This document shows positions 1 through 9,773 of a DNA stretch of 64,000 nucleotides, in pieces (position 1 is the first letter of the stretch; each line of letters starts with the position of its first letter). Under the pieces are notes generated by a model. That model saw only the letters and a program-made list of their open reading frames with translations, had not been told where the DNA came from and made no database searches. The stretch spans positions 124,001-188,000 of the forward strand of contig JAFQBG010000010.1 in NCBI GenBank assembly GCA_017416705.1, in the 5' to 3' direction. Source of the DNA: Bacteroidaceae bacterium. Lineage in GTDB: Bacteria > Bacteroidota > Bacteroidia > Bacteroidales > Bacteroidaceae. Both the position numbers and the translations under genes were made by a program.

Positions 1-46
1 AATTATATAGTTTTGCATTCCACCCCACCAAACATTTGCACGAAAA

Positions 47-100
47 TTCTCCCTCGCCGGAGAGGGAGTGGCAGCGACGCAGTCGATGACGAGGGAGTGG
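47..100. repeat. Dispersed intergenic repeat, R1-type half element
   Basis: It begins with a short palindrome, CTCCCTC-gccg-GAGAGGGAG, and ends GACGAGGGAGTGG. Near-identical sequence lies at 17731-17784 and 17950-18003. The only clear variable site within the core is GACG(C/A)AGTCGATGACG, which reads GACAAAGTCG in one copy. The rest of 1-240 holds short CAGATAACAG / ACAGAGTACAG tracts like those at 17620-17690, and no gene. Confidence 0.8.
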
Positions 101-246
101 AAAAAGATAACAGATAACAGAGTACAGTGCAAAACCGAAAATTCCATTTGCCATGCAATTTAAAATTTTTCTTTTACAGATTGAGTAAATTTTTGCATAG
201 CCCCCCTGAATTTGTAGGTGAGCCCCCTCCCCTGCCCTATATGCAC

Positions 247-277
247 AAAAAAAAAGCGAGCAACGTTGTTGCTCGCT
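247..277 (-). terminator. Intrinsic terminator of tRNA-Asn
   Basis: A perfect 10-bp stem (255-264 with 268-277, 3-nt loop) is followed on the minus strand by nine T residues (complement of 247-255). It lies just downstream of the tRNA 3' end. Confidence 0.85.
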
Positions 278-280
278 TCG

Positions 281-354
281 CTCTTCAAGTAGGACTTGAA
301 CCTACGACCCCCTGATTAACAGTCAGGTGCTCTAACCAACTGAGCTATTGAAGA
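281..354 (-). tRNA. tRNA-Asn (GTT)
   Basis: Read on the minus strand, the sequence folds into a complete cloverleaf. The acceptor stem is TCTTCAA/TTGAAGA with a G discriminator. The D arm contains AGTTGGTTAGA. The anticodon stem CCTGA/TCAGG holds the loop CTGTTAA, which gives anticodon GTT. The T arm is GTAGG/CCTAC with loop TTCAAGT. CCA is not encoded. The gene has its own promoter at 384-415 and a terminator at 247-277, so it is probably transcribed alone. Confidence 0.97.
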
Positions 355-383
355 ATTTTTCAATCCCTTTCTGATTGACGATG

Positions 384-415
384 CAAAGGTAAGACGTTTT
401 TTTTTACTGTGCAAA
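384..415 (-). promoter_or_regulatory. Bacteroidetes-type promoter for tRNA-Asn
   Basis: On the minus strand TTTG (-33) is separated by exactly 20 nt from TACCTTTG (-7, consensus TAnnTTTG), about 30 nt upstream of the tRNA 5' end. Confidence 0.8.
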
Positions 416-561
416 CAAAAACATCTTTTTTTTCAAAAAAAATTAAAAAAATTCTGCAAACAGATAAAACTTCGTTGTTTTAGGTTAAAATAAATGCCAT
501 TAGGGCTGTTATAAAGAGCAAATGATGTATCTTCGCGCTGTGAAACAAAATATAAACCACC

Positions 562-2253
562 ATGCATAAGAAAACCCCGTTTCTGATACTGCCATTGGCT
601 GTCATCGCCATAATCACCCTGCTGGCATTCAGCAACGACAGACGTAAATTCACTCTGTCGCAACAACTGAGCATATTCAACACCATAATTAAGGATTTGG
701 ACCTTTTTTATGTAGATACCATCGCTCCCGAAAAAATAATAAGGGATGGAATAGATGCCATGCTTGGCAAGTTAGACCCCTACACCGTTTATTATCCCGA
801 AAAAGAGGCCGACGATTTAAAAATGATGATTACGGGAAAATATGCCGGCATAGGTTCGGTAATACGTTACCACACCGACAAAAAAACCACTGTCATAGCC
901 GACCCCTACGACAATATGCCGGCCGCAAAAGCGGGGTTGCGCATAGGCGATGAGATTTTGTATGTAAACGACACCGATGTGCGCGGAATGAGCACCGACA
1001 GCGTGAGCAATATGCTACGTGGCGAGGCCGGCATCAAGCTGACAATAACACTGAACCGTCCCGGCGAGGATGCACCGCACAAAGTAACGCTCGAACGAGA
1101 AAATATAACACTGCCCGCCATACCCTACTACGGCATTGTGCGCGACAGTATAGGATATATAAGTTTCGACAGCTTCACCGAAAAATGTTCGAGGGATATG
1201 CGACGCGCCATCATCGACCTGAAAGGCAAGGGGGCCACATCGTTCATAATCGACCTGCGCGGCAACGGTGGCGGTTCGTTGCAGGAATCCATAGATATTG
1301 TGAACCTGTTTGTGGGAAAAGGAAAAACCATTGTAACCACAAAGGGCAAGACAAAGCAGGTGAACGAAGAGTATAAAACCACTCGCGAGCCATTGGACAC
1401 CGTATCGCCTATATTCGTTCTTGTCGATGGGCACACAGCATCGGCAGCCGAGATTTTGGCAGGGTCGTTGCAGGATTTCGACCGCGCCGTCATAGTGGGT
1501 TCACGCACCTACGGCAAAGGCCTTGTTCAAAGCACCCGCTCGCTCCCCGGCAACGGATACCTGAAACTGACAACATCGAAATACTACATACCAAGCGGAC
1601 GATGCGTTCAAGCCTTGGACTACAACCACCGCGGACACGACGGCACAGCAAAACGCATCCCCGACAGCCTGACAAACATATTCTACACAGCCGCAGGACG
1701 TCAAGTGCGCGATGGTGGCGGCATACGCCCCGACGTCGAGCCCAAAGCCGAGGAACTATCGACCCTGCTATTCTACCTGTTGCAGGATATGGCCATATTC
1801 GACTACGCCACAAACTACCGTCTGCGCTACGACAGCATAGCCCCGGCCCACAAGTTCGAGATAAGCGACAACGACTACGAGCTATTCAAGAAGGAGCTTA
1901 TAAAGAGCGGATTTAACTACGACATGCAAAGCAGCAAACTGCTGAAACAGCTGAAAGAAATGATAGAATTCGAAGGCTACAAGGAGATAACCAAGAACGA
2001 GATTGAAGCCCTTGAAAACAAGTTGCAGCACAATTTGGAGTATGCCCTGACACATTTTGCCAAGCACGTAAAAATGCTGCTTAACGCCGAAATCGTAAAG
2101 CGCTATTACGGACAAACAGGCGAAACCATATACGGGCTTCGCAACGACACCGAATTAGAAGAATGTTACAAAATACTGGATGACAAAAAAAGATATATAA
2201 GCATATTGTCGCCACAAGCAGAGACGGCAAGCAACGACGCTACTGCTCAATGA
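562..2253 (+). CDS. S41 family C-terminal processing peptidase (CtpA/Prc-like)
   Basis: Periplasm-facing serine protease of the carboxyl-terminal processing family, which trims or degrades envelope proteins. The protein is 563 aa. An N-terminal membrane anchor or uncleaved signal spans residues 6-23. A PDZ domain follows at about 95-170 (GIGSVI...AAKAGLRIGDEIL). The S41 catalytic core has DLRGNGGGSL (about 241-250), nucleophile Ser294 in TASAAE and general base Lys319 in YGKG. The tail beyond residue 400 is charged and helical and has no recognisable motif. The ATG at 562 is the first start after the upstream stops; a weak TATCTTCG -7-like site lies about 30 bp upstream. The 3' end overlaps the convergent gene at 2240-2641 by 14 bp. 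Family assignment is secure; substrates are unknown. Confidence 0.93.
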   Translation: MHKKTPFLILPLAVIAIITLLAFSNDRRKFTLSQQLSIFNTIIKDLDLFYVDTIAPEKIIRDGIDAMLGKLDPYTVYYPEKEADDLKMMITGKYAGIGSVIRYHTDKKTTVIADPYDNMPAAKAGLRIGDEILYVNDTDVRGMSTDSVSNMLRGEAGIKLTITLNRPGEDAPHKVTLERENITLPAIPYYGIVRDSIGYISFDSFTEKCSRDMRRAIIDLKGKGATSFIIDLRGNGGGSLQESIDIVNLFVGKGKTIVTTKGKTKQVNEEYKTTREPLDTVSPIFVLVDGHTASAAEILAGSLQDFDRAVIVGSRTYGKGLVQSTRSLPGNGYLKLTTSKYYIPSGRCVQALDYNHRGHDGTAKRIPDSLTNIFYTAAGRQVRDGGGIRPDVEPKAEELSTLLFYLLQDMAIFDYATNYRLRYDSIAPAHKFEISDNDYELFKKELIKSGFNYDMQSSKLLKQLKEMIEFEGYKEITKNEIEALENKLQHNLEYALTHFAKHVKMLLNAEIVKRYYGQTGETIYGLRNDTELEECYKILDDKKRYISILSPQAETASNDATAQ

Positions 2254-2641
2254 CATCGGCGAACACCTCGCCATTCCTATCAAAAGAGACAAGAATACGG
2301 CCTTTTTTCCCTATTTCGACAACGGAGACAAGGTCGTTTTCTTTTTCCACCACAAGCAACGCATTCTCATCGGCCATTCGCGCCACACGTATCACGGTTT
2401 CGGCACAAACAGGGTCGCCCACATACAAAAGGGAATCGTTAAGATACAGGTCGTAGCGCAAGCCATCGAACTGTTTCGAAAAAGAAATAGCATAGGTGTC
2501 GGCAGTTGCCATCCCCGGTTTGCTCCACTGCTGCAATGTAAAATAGCTGAACAGCATGATGGTTATGATAACCACAAAGAAGAAGAACACGCTTCCAAAT
2601 AAAAATCTCATATTGGCATTACTACCTTTGCTCCTTGCCAT
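2240..2641 (-). CDS. Small single-pass membrane protein, function unknown
   Basis: A 133-aa protein with a basic N-terminus (MARSKGS), one strong membrane segment at about residues 12-33 (phenylalanine-, valine- and isoleucine-rich), then about 95 residues predicted to lie outside the cytoplasm. The soluble part is mixed alpha/beta with no catalytic motif that I recognise. The gene has its own promoter (2664-2694), back-to-back with the rimP promoter, and converges on the S41 protease with a 14-bp overlap. I recognise no characterised family. Confidence 0.75.
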   Translation of the reverse strand: MARSKGSNANMRFLFGSVFFFFVVIITIMLFSYFTLQQWSKPGMATADTYAISFSKQFDGLRYDLYLNDSLLYVGDPVCAETVIRVARMADENALLVVEKENDLVSVVEIGKKGRILVSFDRNGEVFADVIEQ

Positions 2642-2663
2642 AATCTTGTTCTATTTTTTTTTG

Positions 2664-2694
2664 CGAAAGTAACAAAAAAAACATAATGTTCAAA
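2664..2694 (-). promoter_or_regulatory. Promoter of the small membrane protein gene
   Basis: Minus-strand TTTG, 19-nt spacer, then TACTTTCG (one mismatch to TAnnTTTG). It ends 22 bp before the ATG of the 2240-2641 gene and lies divergent to the rimP promoter. Confidence 0.6.
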
Positions 2695-2708
2695 AAACAC
2701 GCCGAATA

Positions 2709-2740
2709 TTTGGCAACTAAACCATTTATCACTATATTTG
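2709..2740 (+). promoter_or_regulatory. Promoter of the rimP-nusA-infB operon
   Basis: TTTG at 2709-2712, exactly 20 nt, then TATATTTG at 2733-2740, a full match to the Bacteroidetes housekeeping consensus. Transcription would start near 2746, leaving a leader of about 115 nt before rimP. Confidence 0.8.
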
Positions 2741-2757
2741 CAAAGAATTGATGATGA

Positions 2758-2785
2758 AGAGGGGCCGCAAGCTCCTCTTTTTATT
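2758..2785 (+). terminator. Hairpin plus U-tract in the rimP leader (candidate attenuator)
   Basis: AGAGGGGC (2758-2765) pairs with GCTCCTCT (2771-2778) around a 5-nt loop, followed by TTTTATT. It sits about 12 nt after the predicted transcription start and about 80 nt before the rimP ATG, so RNA polymerase must read through it to express rimP, nusA and infB. Confidence 0.6.
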
Positions 2786-2863
2786 ATCAAATTATCTTTT
2801 ATAAAAAGCCCAAGCGGTATAAAATTTACAAAACCATCATCTTGAAAGAAGATTTTTAAATCT

Positions 2864-3331
2864 ATGATTGACAAACAAAAAGTTATTGAACTAACACAAG
2901 AATGGCTTTCCGACAAGGAGTATTTTCTTGTAGATGTAGCCATAAGCAAGAGCGACAAAATAACCGTGGAAATAGACCATGCCGAGGGAGTATGGATAGA
3001 AGATTGTGCCGACCTGAGCCGACATATCGAGTCGGGGTTGAGTCGTGACACCGAGGACTACGAGTTAGAGGTTGGTTCAGCCGGTTTGGGACAGCCATTC
3101 AAGGTGTTTCAACAATATCTGATACACATTGGAAAAGAGGTCGAGACACTGAGCAAGGCAGGCAAGAAACTGCGTGGCATACTAAAAAGCGCCAACGAGC
3201 ACAGTTTCGTTGTCACCATCACAAAAAAAGAGAAAGTCGAAGGGGCAAAACGTCCCCAGCTCGTCGAGGAGGACATAGAATTTGCCTACGACGAAGTAAA
3301 ATACACCAAGTACATTATAAATTTCAAATAA
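2864..3331 (+). CDS. Ribosome maturation factor RimP
   Basis: Cytoplasmic assembly factor needed for 30S subunit maturation. At 155 aa it has normal family length. The N-terminal alpha/beta domain (about 1-82) contains DCADLSRHIES and YELEVGSAGLGQPF, matching the conserved 'EVSSPGLDRPL' region of the family. The C-terminal SH3-like domain spans about 84-155. First gene of an operon; its stop codon is only 1 nt from the nusA start. The leader carries a hairpin that may attenuate transcription. Confidence 0.93.
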   Translation: MIDKQKVIELTQEWLSDKEYFLVDVAISKSDKITVEIDHAEGVWIEDCADLSRHIESGLSRDTEDYELEVGSAGLGQPFKVFQQYLIHIGKEVETLSKAGKKLRGILKSANEHSFVVTITKKEKVEGAKRPQLVEEDIEFAYDEVKYTKYIINFK

Positions 3332-3332
3332 T

Positions 3333-4610
3333 ATGGCAAGAAAAGAAGAAACAATCAGCCTTCTTGATACATTTCAAGAATTCAAAGAGTCGAAGAACAT
3401 CGACCGTACCACAATGATCAGCGTGCTCGAAGAGAGTTTTCGCAAAGTGCTCATAAACATGTTCGGAACCGACGAAAACTATTCTGTCATAGTAAACCCC
3501 GACCGTGGCGATTTCGAGATACAGCGTCGCAGAACCGTAGTAGCCGACAACGAAGTAAAAGACAGCAATTTCGAGATTGCGCTGAGCGAAGCCCAACAGA
3601 TAGACGACTCATTCGAGGTGGGCGAGGACGTGAGCGAGATAGTAAATTTTGCCGAGTTTGGTCGTCGTGCCATTTTGAACCTGCGCCAGACACTCGCTTC
3701 AAAAATACTTGAATTAGAGAAAGACAGCCTGTACAACAAATACAGCGAAAAAGTAGGCACAATAGTAAGCGGCGAGGTATATCAGATATGGAAGAAAGAG
3801 ATATTGATGCTCGACGACGAAGGTAACGAGCTTATACTCCCCAAAGCCGAGCAAATACCCTCGGATTTCTATCGCAAGGGCGACCATGTACGCGCCGTAG
3901 TGGCACGTGTCGATAACCAGAATAACAACCCCAAGATTATTCTAAGCCGCACATCGCCCATGTTCCTGCAACGTCTGTTCGAGCTCGAAGTACCCGAGAT
4001 TAACGACGGCCTTATAACCATAAAACGAATAGCCCGCATACCCGGCGAGCGTGCCAAGATAGCCGTAGAGACATATGACGACCGCATAGACCCGGTGGGT
4101 GCATGCGTAGGCGTGAAAGGCTCGCGCATACATGGCATAGTACGCGAATTGCGCAACGAGAACATCGACGTCATAAACTACACATCGAACATAGAGCTAT
4201 TCATCAAGCGTGCACTAAGCCCCGCAAAGGTATTCACAATATACATTGACGAGGAGAAAAAGAGCGCCGATGTATATTTGAAACCCGAGGAGGTATCACT
4301 TGCCATCGGTAAGAACGGTTTGAACATAAAATTGGCAAGCATGCTCACCGAATACACCATAGATGTATATCGCGAAATAGAAGAGAGTGCGCAAGAAGAC
4401 GACATCTACCTTGACGAGTTCACCGACGAGATAGACGAATGGATAATAAACGCCATTAAAAAACTTGGTTTGGACACAGCAAAAGCAGTTATGAACGCAC
4501 CGCGCGAGTTGCTTATAGAAAAAGCCGATTTAGAGGAAGACACAGTCGATCATGTACTGAGCGTTCTAAGAGCCGAATTCGAGGAAGAAAAAGCCGAGGA
4601 CGAAAAATAA
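3333..4610 (+). CDS. Transcription termination/antitermination factor NusA
   Basis: RNA polymerase-associated factor controlling pausing, termination and antitermination. At 425 aa it has the N-terminal RNAP-binding domain (about 1-125), S1 domain (about 130-200, GEVYQIWKKEILML), KH1 (about 235-300, GACVGVKGSRIHGIVREL) and KH2 (about 300-365, SLAIGKNGLNIKLAS). An acidic C-terminal helical segment of about 60 residues resembles a single helix-hairpin-helix region. It lacks the two long acidic repeats of the E. coli protein, as expected outside Proteobacteria. Co-transcribed with rimP and infB. Confidence 0.96.
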   Translation: MARKEETISLLDTFQEFKESKNIDRTTMISVLEESFRKVLINMFGTDENYSVIVNPDRGDFEIQRRRTVVADNEVKDSNFEIALSEAQQIDDSFEVGEDVSEIVNFAEFGRRAILNLRQTLASKILELEKDSLYNKYSEKVGTIVSGEVYQIWKKEILMLDDEGNELILPKAEQIPSDFYRKGDHVRAVVARVDNQNNNPKIILSRTSPMFLQRLFELEVPEINDGLITIKRIARIPGERAKIAVETYDDRIDPVGACVGVKGSRIHGIVRELRNENIDVINYTSNIELFIKRALSPAKVFTIYIDEEKKSADVYLKPEEVSLAIGKNGLNIKLASMLTEYTIDVYREIEESAQEDDIYLDEFTDEIDEWIINAIKKLGLDTAKAVMNAPRELLIEKADLEEDTVDHVLSVLRAEFEEEKAEDEK

Positions 4611-4681
4611 TGAACATTTTTTATTCTGTTCCATCAGCGTAAATAAAACAAAAAAAATGTTTCATAAAAAACAAGCAACGA

Positions 4682-7570
4682 ATGAAGATAAGACTAAATA
4701 AAGTACAAAAAGAACTGAACATAGGATTGAATACTATTGTGGAGTTTCTGCAAAAGAAAGGCTTCGAAATAAAAGAAGACCCCAACGCAGTAGTACCCGA
4801 GGAAGGATACAACCTTCTTATGGAAGCGTTCAGTGCCGATAAAAGCGTGCGCATGCAATCGGAAATATTCACAAAAGAGCGTCAAAACAAGGACAAAAGC
4901 AAAGTATCGCAAAACGATACCAAGCCCGAAGAACCCGAGGCACCAAGCCACGAGCCTGTGAGTGTCGAAAAGAAAGTAGAGCCACAAAAGCCCGAGCCCA
5001 CACCGGCCCCCGTAACACCCGAGCCGGCAAAAGAGAGCGAGCAAAAGGCAACCCCCGAGCCCGGTATAAAAATAATGGGCAGCATAGACCTTTCGGCACT
5101 AAACCGCAAGCCTAACAACAAAAAAGAGAACAAAGAGAACAAAAAGGCAAAACACGAGAACAAGCCTCAGCCCGTAAAAACAGAAAAAGCAGAGGCTAAG
5201 CCCGTCGAGCAACCACAAAAAACCGTCGAAGCACCCATAGCCGAGGCCGTTCAAGAGACAGTGGAGCCCACAATGCCCCAAGCCACCCTCACACAAGTCG
5301 AGGACATAAAGCCGTCATTCAACGTAGTAGGAAAAATAGACCTATCGGCCATAAACCAATCGACACGCCCCAAGAAAAAGAGCAAGGAGGAGAAGCGTAA
5401 AGAGCGCGAAGAGAAAGAACGTCAACGCGAAGAACAACGCAAGCAGCAGAAAGAGGCTCAAAAAAGTCAAGGAGGCAACGCGCAAGGCGGCAACGACAAA
5501 AAGAAAAAACGCGCCCGCATTGGCAACCAACGTGTAAACATCGACTCGGTACAAGGCAACGAAAGCCAAGACTGGTCGGGCAATCGCAACAAGAGCAAGA
5601 GCGAGAACCCCTCACAAGGCAGCCGTAAAGAGCGCGACAACAAACACAAACGCTTCGACAAATCCGAAGTCAGCGACGAGGATGTATCGAAACAGATAAA
5701 AGAGACACTCGAACGTCTTACAAGCCGCGGCAAGAAAAACTCGGCAAAATATCGCAAAGACAAACGCGAGATGGCAGCCGAGCGTCAGCAGCAAATGGCA
5801 ATGAACGAGATGGAGCAAAGCAAAGTGCTAAAACTCACCGAGTTTGTAACAGCCAACGAGCTTGCCAGTATGATGAACATATCGGTGACACAAGTAATAG
5901 CCACCTGTATGAGCATAGGCATGATGGTATCCATAAACCAACGCCTCGATGCCGAAACCATAAACCTTGTAGCCGAGGAATTCGGTTTCACAACAGAATA
6001 TGTAAGTGCCGACGTAGCCAACGCCATAGAGGAAGAAATAGACACCGAGGAAGATTTGCTGCCACGCGCCCCCATTATCACCGTAATGGGACACGTTGAC
6101 CATGGTAAGACATCGTTGCTCGACTACATACGCAAGTCGAACGTCATAGCAGGCGAAGCCGGAGGTATCACACAGCACATAGGTGCCTACAACGTAAAAA
6201 TTGAGAATGGCAAACACATAACATTCTTGGACACCCCCGGTCACGAAGCCTTCACAGCCATGCGTGCACGTGGAGCTAAAATCACCGACATCGCCATTAT
6301 CATAATAGCAGCCGACGACAACGTGATGCCCCAAACAAAAGAGGCCATCAACCACGCAATGGCAGCCGGTGTGCCCATTGTATTTGCCATAAACAAAGTG
6401 GACAAGCCCGCAGCCGACCCCAACCGCATAAAAGAGGAACTTGCGAACCTAAACATGCTTGTCGAGGATTGGGGTGGAAAATACCAATCGCAGGAGATAT
6501 CGGCAAAGAAAGGAATGGGTGTCGAGGAACTAATGGAAAAAGTCCTCTTAGAGGCCGAACTGCTCGACCTAAAAGCCAACCCCAACCGCAAGGCAACCGG
6601 TTCCGTAATAGAATCGACACTGGACAAAGGCCGCGGCTATGTAGCCACCGTCTTGGTGCAGAACGGAACACTGAAAATAGGCGACATAGTAGTAGCCGGA
6701 ACACAGTGGGGCAAGGTAAAAGCCATATTCAACGAGCGTAACCAACGTATAAAAGAGGTTAAGCCCGCCGAGCCTGCGCTCATATTAGGATTGAACGGTG
6801 CTCCCGCCGCCGGCGACATATTCAACGTGGTAGAAAGCGAGCGCGAGGCACGCGAAATAACCGGCAAGCGCGAGCAACTGCAACGCGAACAAGGATTGCG
6901 CACACAGAAAATGCTCACACTCGACGAGGTTGGCCGCCGCATAGCACTTGGTAACTTCCAGACACTCAATATAATTGTCAAGGGCGACGTTGACGGTTCA
7001 ATAGAGGCACTTAGCGACTCACTCATAAAGCTATCGACCGAGACCATCCAAGTGAACGTAATTCACAAAGCCGTCGGTCAGATATCCGAGTCGGACGTCA
7101 GCCTTGCAGCCGCATCGGACGCCATCATAGTAGGTTTCCAAGTACGTCCCTCGGTTATGGCACGCAAAGTAGCCGAAAACGAAGGAGTGGACATACGCCT
7201 GTACTCCATCATCTACGATGCAATAGAGGAGGTAAAAGCCGCCATGGAAGGTATGTTAGCCCCCATCGTCAAGGAGGAGATAACAGCCACAATAGAAGTA
7301 CGCGAAACATTCCACATAAGCAAAGTAGGAACAGTAGCAGGCTGTATGGTACGCGAAGGCAAAGTAAAACGCACCGACAGAGCACGCCTCATACGCGACG
7401 GTATCGTTATACACACCGGAAATCTTGCCGCGCTTAAACGCTTCAAGGAAGACGTAAAAGAGGTAGGAACAAACTTCGAGTGCGGTATAAGCCTTGTAGC
7501 ACAAGACGATATAAAAGTAGGTGACATAATAGAAACCTTTGTCGAGGTTGAAGTTAAGCAAAAACTATAA
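4682..7570 (+). CDS. Translation initiation factor IF-2
   Basis: GTPase that brings initiator tRNA to the 30S subunit. The protein is 962 aa. An N-terminal IF2-N helix (1-55) is followed by a long low-complexity linker rich in Glu, Lys, Pro and Gln (about 60-370). That linker contains a repeated motif, [11 protein letters not shown] and [12 protein letters not shown] second IF2-N region is at about 385-445. The G domain starts at residue 470 (GHVDHGKT), with DTPGHEAF and NKVDKP. Domains II-IV follow. The length and linker repeat are typical of Bacteroidetes IF-2. Third gene of the rimP operon, followed by an intrinsic terminator. Confidence 0.97.
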   Translation: MKIRLNKVQKELNIGLNTIVEFLQKKGFEIKEDPNAVVPEEGYNLLMEAFSADKSVRMQSEIFTKERQNKDKSKVSQNDTKPEEPEAPSHEPVSVEKKVEPQKPEPTPAPVTPEPAKESEQKATPEPGIKIMGSIDLSALNRKPNNKKENKENKKAKHENKPQPVKTEKAEAKPVEQPQKTVEAPIAEAVQETVEPTMPQATLTQVEDIKPSFNVVGKIDLSAINQSTRPKKKSKEEKRKEREEKERQREEQRKQQKEAQKSQGGNAQGGNDKKKKRARIGNQRVNIDSVQGNESQDWSGNRNKSKSENPSQGSRKERDNKHKRFDKSEVSDEDVSKQIKETLERLTSRGKKNSAKYRKDKREMAAERQQQMAMNEMEQSKVLKLTEFVTANELASMMNISVTQVIATCMSIGMMVSINQRLDAETINLVAEEFGFTTEYVSADVANAIEEEIDTEEDLLPRAPIITVMGHVDHGKTSLLDYIRKSNVIAGEAGGITQHIGAYNVKIENGKHITFLDTPGHEAFTAMRARGAKITDIAIIIIAADDNVMPQTKEAINHAMAAGVPIVFAINKVDKPAADPNRIKEELANLNMLVEDWGGKYQSQEISAKKGMGVEELMEKVLLEAELLDLKANPNRKATGSVIESTLDKGRGYVATVLVQNGTLKIGDIVVAGTQWGKVKAIFNERNQRIKEVKPAEPALILGLNGAPAAGDIFNVVESEREAREITGKREQLQREQGLRTQKMLTLDEVGRRIALGNFQTLNIIVKGDVDGSIEALSDSLIKLSTETIQVNVIHKAVGQISESDVSLAAASDAIIVGFQVRPSVMARKVAENEGVDIRLYSIIYDAIEEVKAAMEGMLAPIVKEEITATIEVRETFHISKVGTVAGCMVREGKVKRTDRARLIRDGIVIHTGNLAALKRFKEDVKEVGTNFECGISLVAQDDIKVGDIIETFVEVEVKQKL

Positions 7571-7576
7571 CAGACG

Positions 7577-7612
7577 GGTTGTACCGGAATTTTATTTCGG
7601 TACAACCCTCTT
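7577..7612 (+). terminator. Terminator after infB
   Basis: An 11-bp perfect stem GGGTTGTACCG/CGGTACAACCC with an 11-nt loop (GAATTTTATTT), then TCTTATATATAA. It ends the rimP-nusA-infB transcript. Confidence 0.75.
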
Positions 7613-7644
7613 ATATATAAAAAGAGGCTTAACAAATTCCGTGG

Positions 7645-7807
7645 CAACGCAGCAGATAGGTTGTTATTACACGCCGTAACAAGGTGCGTAAGAATAATTC
7701 AGATGCAAGGCGTTGAGTTTTAAAACGAGGGAGTGTACACGAGAGTACTCGACCGAGTTTTAATAACGAAAACAACGCAGCAGATAAGTTGTTATTACAC
7801 ACCGTAA
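7645..7807. repeat. Intergenic palindromic repeat element with direct-repeat ends
   Basis: Two direct repeats (7645-7680 and 7772-7807, both AACGCAGCAGATA.GTTGTTATTACAC.CCGTAA, 127 bp apart) flank a sequence that is itself an imperfect palindrome. GGTGCGTAAGAATAATTCAGATGC and GAGTTTTAAAACGAGGGAGT on the left mirror CGACCGAGTTTTAATAACG and GTTGTTATTACACACCG on the right. It occupies most of the infB-cvpA gap, encodes no ORF, and looks like a dispersed REP/MITE-like element. Confidence 0.65.
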
Positions 7808-7821
7808 AAACACAAAAAAAC

Positions 7822-8310
7822 ATGAACAATTTAGACATAATATTAATAGTAGCCCTATTCATTGGCTTCATAATAGGATATTTCAAAGGACTTATAAGAC
7901 AACTGACATTCGGTGCAGGAATAGTAATAGGTCTGTTGCAAGCAATATGCTTTTATCCGGTTATAGCCGAAAAAATACAAGCATCTACCGAATGGAATAT
8001 AATATTGTGCAATATTTTGGCATTTATAGCTATAATAGTTGCTATAATATTGATATTCAAGATATGCGGTTGGTTGTTATCGACACTGTTAAAAGCCATA
8101 TTCCTTGGATTTATCGACAAAATATTGGGTGGACTGTTCTGTTGTGTAATAACATGCTTGCTTGTTGTGGGCATTGTAAACGTTGCCGACAGGTTCATGC
8201 CCGAATTTGAATTGACAAGCCAAACAACGCAAGAGCAATCGTTGTTATACAAGCATGTACAAAACGAGACTTTTGCCATACTTGGTGAAATGAAGGAGTT
8301 GAATAAATAG
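7822..8310 (+). CDS. CvpA family membrane protein
   Basis: A 162-aa protein when started at the ATG at 7822. An earlier in-frame start at 7789 lies inside the palindromic repeat and is unlikely. Four hydrophobic segments at about 2-20, 24-44, 58-82 and 98-122 match the CvpA/colicin V production family of inner-membrane proteins, whose exact biochemical role is unsettled. A polar C-terminal tail follows. It sits between infB and sufB, a placement I know from other Bacteroidales. Only 4 nt separate its stop from sufB, so it may be co-transcribed with the suf genes. Confidence 0.82.
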   Translation: MNNLDIILIVALFIGFIIGYFKGLIRQLTFGAGIVIGLLQAICFYPVIAEKIQASTEWNIILCNILAFIAIIVAIILIFKICGWLLSTLLKAIFLGFIDKILGGLFCCVITCLLVVGIVNVADRFMPEFELTSQTTQEQSLLYKHVQNETFAILGEMKELNK

Positions 8311-8314
8311 GTAA

Positions 8315-9757
8315 ATGAAAAAAAGTAACAACATATTCAAGAAAATAGCCAACAAGGCATACGAATATGGTTTTGTAAGCAACATAAAAACCGATATAAT
8401 AGAGCAAGGGCTCAACGAATCGGTAGTGAGGCTCATTTCGAAGAAAAAGAACGAGCCCGAGTGGTTGCTTGAATACCGTCTGCAAGCATACAGGCATTGG
8501 CTGACACTGGAAATGCCGCAATGGGCTCATCTGAATATACCCGAGATAGATTATCAGGCTATTTCTTACTATGCCGACCCCCTGAAAAAGAAGGAAAAGC
8601 AAAACAAGGAGATAGACCCCGAGCTAATGAAGACGTTCGACAAGTTAGGCATACCCTTGGAAGAGCGATTGGCACTCACCAACACCGCCGTCGATGCCGT
8701 CATGGACTCGGTATCGGTGAAAACCACGTTCAAGGAGGAACTGAAAGAGAAAGGAATTATATTCTGCTCCATGAGTGAGGCCATTCAGGAATACCCCGAC
8801 CTTGTGCGAAAATATCTGGGTACGGTAGTAAACTATCGCGACAATTTTTTTGCCGCGCTCAACAGCGCAGTGTTCAGCGATGGTTCGTTCGTGTATATCC
8901 CCAAGGGGGTACGTTGCCCCATGGAGCTATCCACATATTTCAGAATTAACGCCGCAAATACCGGACAGTTCGAACGCACGCTGATAGTTGCCGACGACAA
9001 CAGCTATGTGTCGTATCTCGAAGGATGCACAGCCCCCATGCGCGACGAAAACCAACTGCATGCCGCTATTGTGGAAATCATAGTCTGCGAGAATGCCGAG
9101 GTTAAATACAGCACCGTACAGAACTGGTACCCCGGCGACTCCGAGGGCAAGGGCGGTGTGTATAATTTTGTAACCAAGCGCGGCGACTGTCGCGGCAACA
9201 ACAGCAAGTTGTCATGGACACAGGTAGAGACCGGTTCGGCCATTACATGGAAATACCCCAGTTGCATTCTGCGCGGCGACAATTCCCAAGGCGAGTTCTA
9301 TTCGGTTGCCGTCACCAACAACTACCAGCAAGCCGACACAGGCACCAAGATGATACATCTGGGACGTAACACGCGTAGCACCATAATAAGCAAGGGAATA
9401 TCTGCCGGCAAGAGCCAAAACTCATACCGCGGCCTTGTGCGCGTGAGCAAAAACGCCGACAACGCCCGTAATTACAGCCAATGCGACTCGTTGCTATTGG
9501 GCAGCAAGTGCGGCGCACATACATTCCCCTACATGGACATACACAACGACAGTGCCATAATAGAACACGAAGCCACCACATCAAAAATTTCCGAGGACCA
9601 ACTATTCTACTGCAACCAACGCGGAATAGGCACCGAAGAGGCCATAGGACTCATCGTAAACGGCTATGCCAAGGAGGTACTTAACAAGCTGCCAATGGAA
9701 TTTGCCATAGAAGCACAAAAACTGTTAAGTGTCACCCTCGAAGGCTCGGTAGGATAA
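8315..9757 (+). CDS. Fe-S cluster assembly scaffold SufB
   Basis: Subunit of the SufBCD complex, which builds Fe-S clusters in the cytoplasm using sulfur from SufS. At 480 aa it has normal length, with family signatures [62 protein letters not shown] and [20 protein letters not shown] in the beta-helix core and C-terminal SufC-binding region. First of four suf genes in the order B-C-D-S with gaps of 7-16 nt. Confidence 0.97.
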   Translation: MKKSNNIFKKIANKAYEYGFVSNIKTDIIEQGLNESVVRLISKKKNEPEWLLEYRLQAYRHWLTLEMPQWAHLNIPEIDYQAISYYADPLKKKEKQNKEIDPELMKTFDKLGIPLEERLALTNTAVDAVMDSVSVKTTFKEELKEKGIIFCSMSEAIQEYPDLVRKYLGTVVNYRDNFFAALNSAVFSDGSFVYIPKGVRCPMELSTYFRINAANTGQFERTLIVADDNSYVSYLEGCTAPMRDENQLHAAIVEIIVCENAEVKYSTVQNWYPGDSEGKGGVYNFVTKRGDCRGNNSKLSWTQVETGSAITWKYPSCILRGDNSQGEFYSVAVTNNYQQADTGTKMIHLGRNTRSTIISKGISAGKSQNSYRGLVRVSKNADNARNYSQCDSLLLGSKCGAHTFPYMDIHNDSAIIEHEATTSKISEDQLFYCNQRGIGTEEAIGLIVNGYAKEVLNKLPMEFAIEAQKLLSVTLEGSVG

Positions 9758-9773
9758 TAAAGCAAGAAGAAAA

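Noticed and set aside
1015-1813. Long minus-strand frames inside the S41 protease gene
   Set aside because: They are shadows of the plus-strand coding frame, with no promoter and no domain resemblance; the same applies to other antisense frames inside recognised genes.
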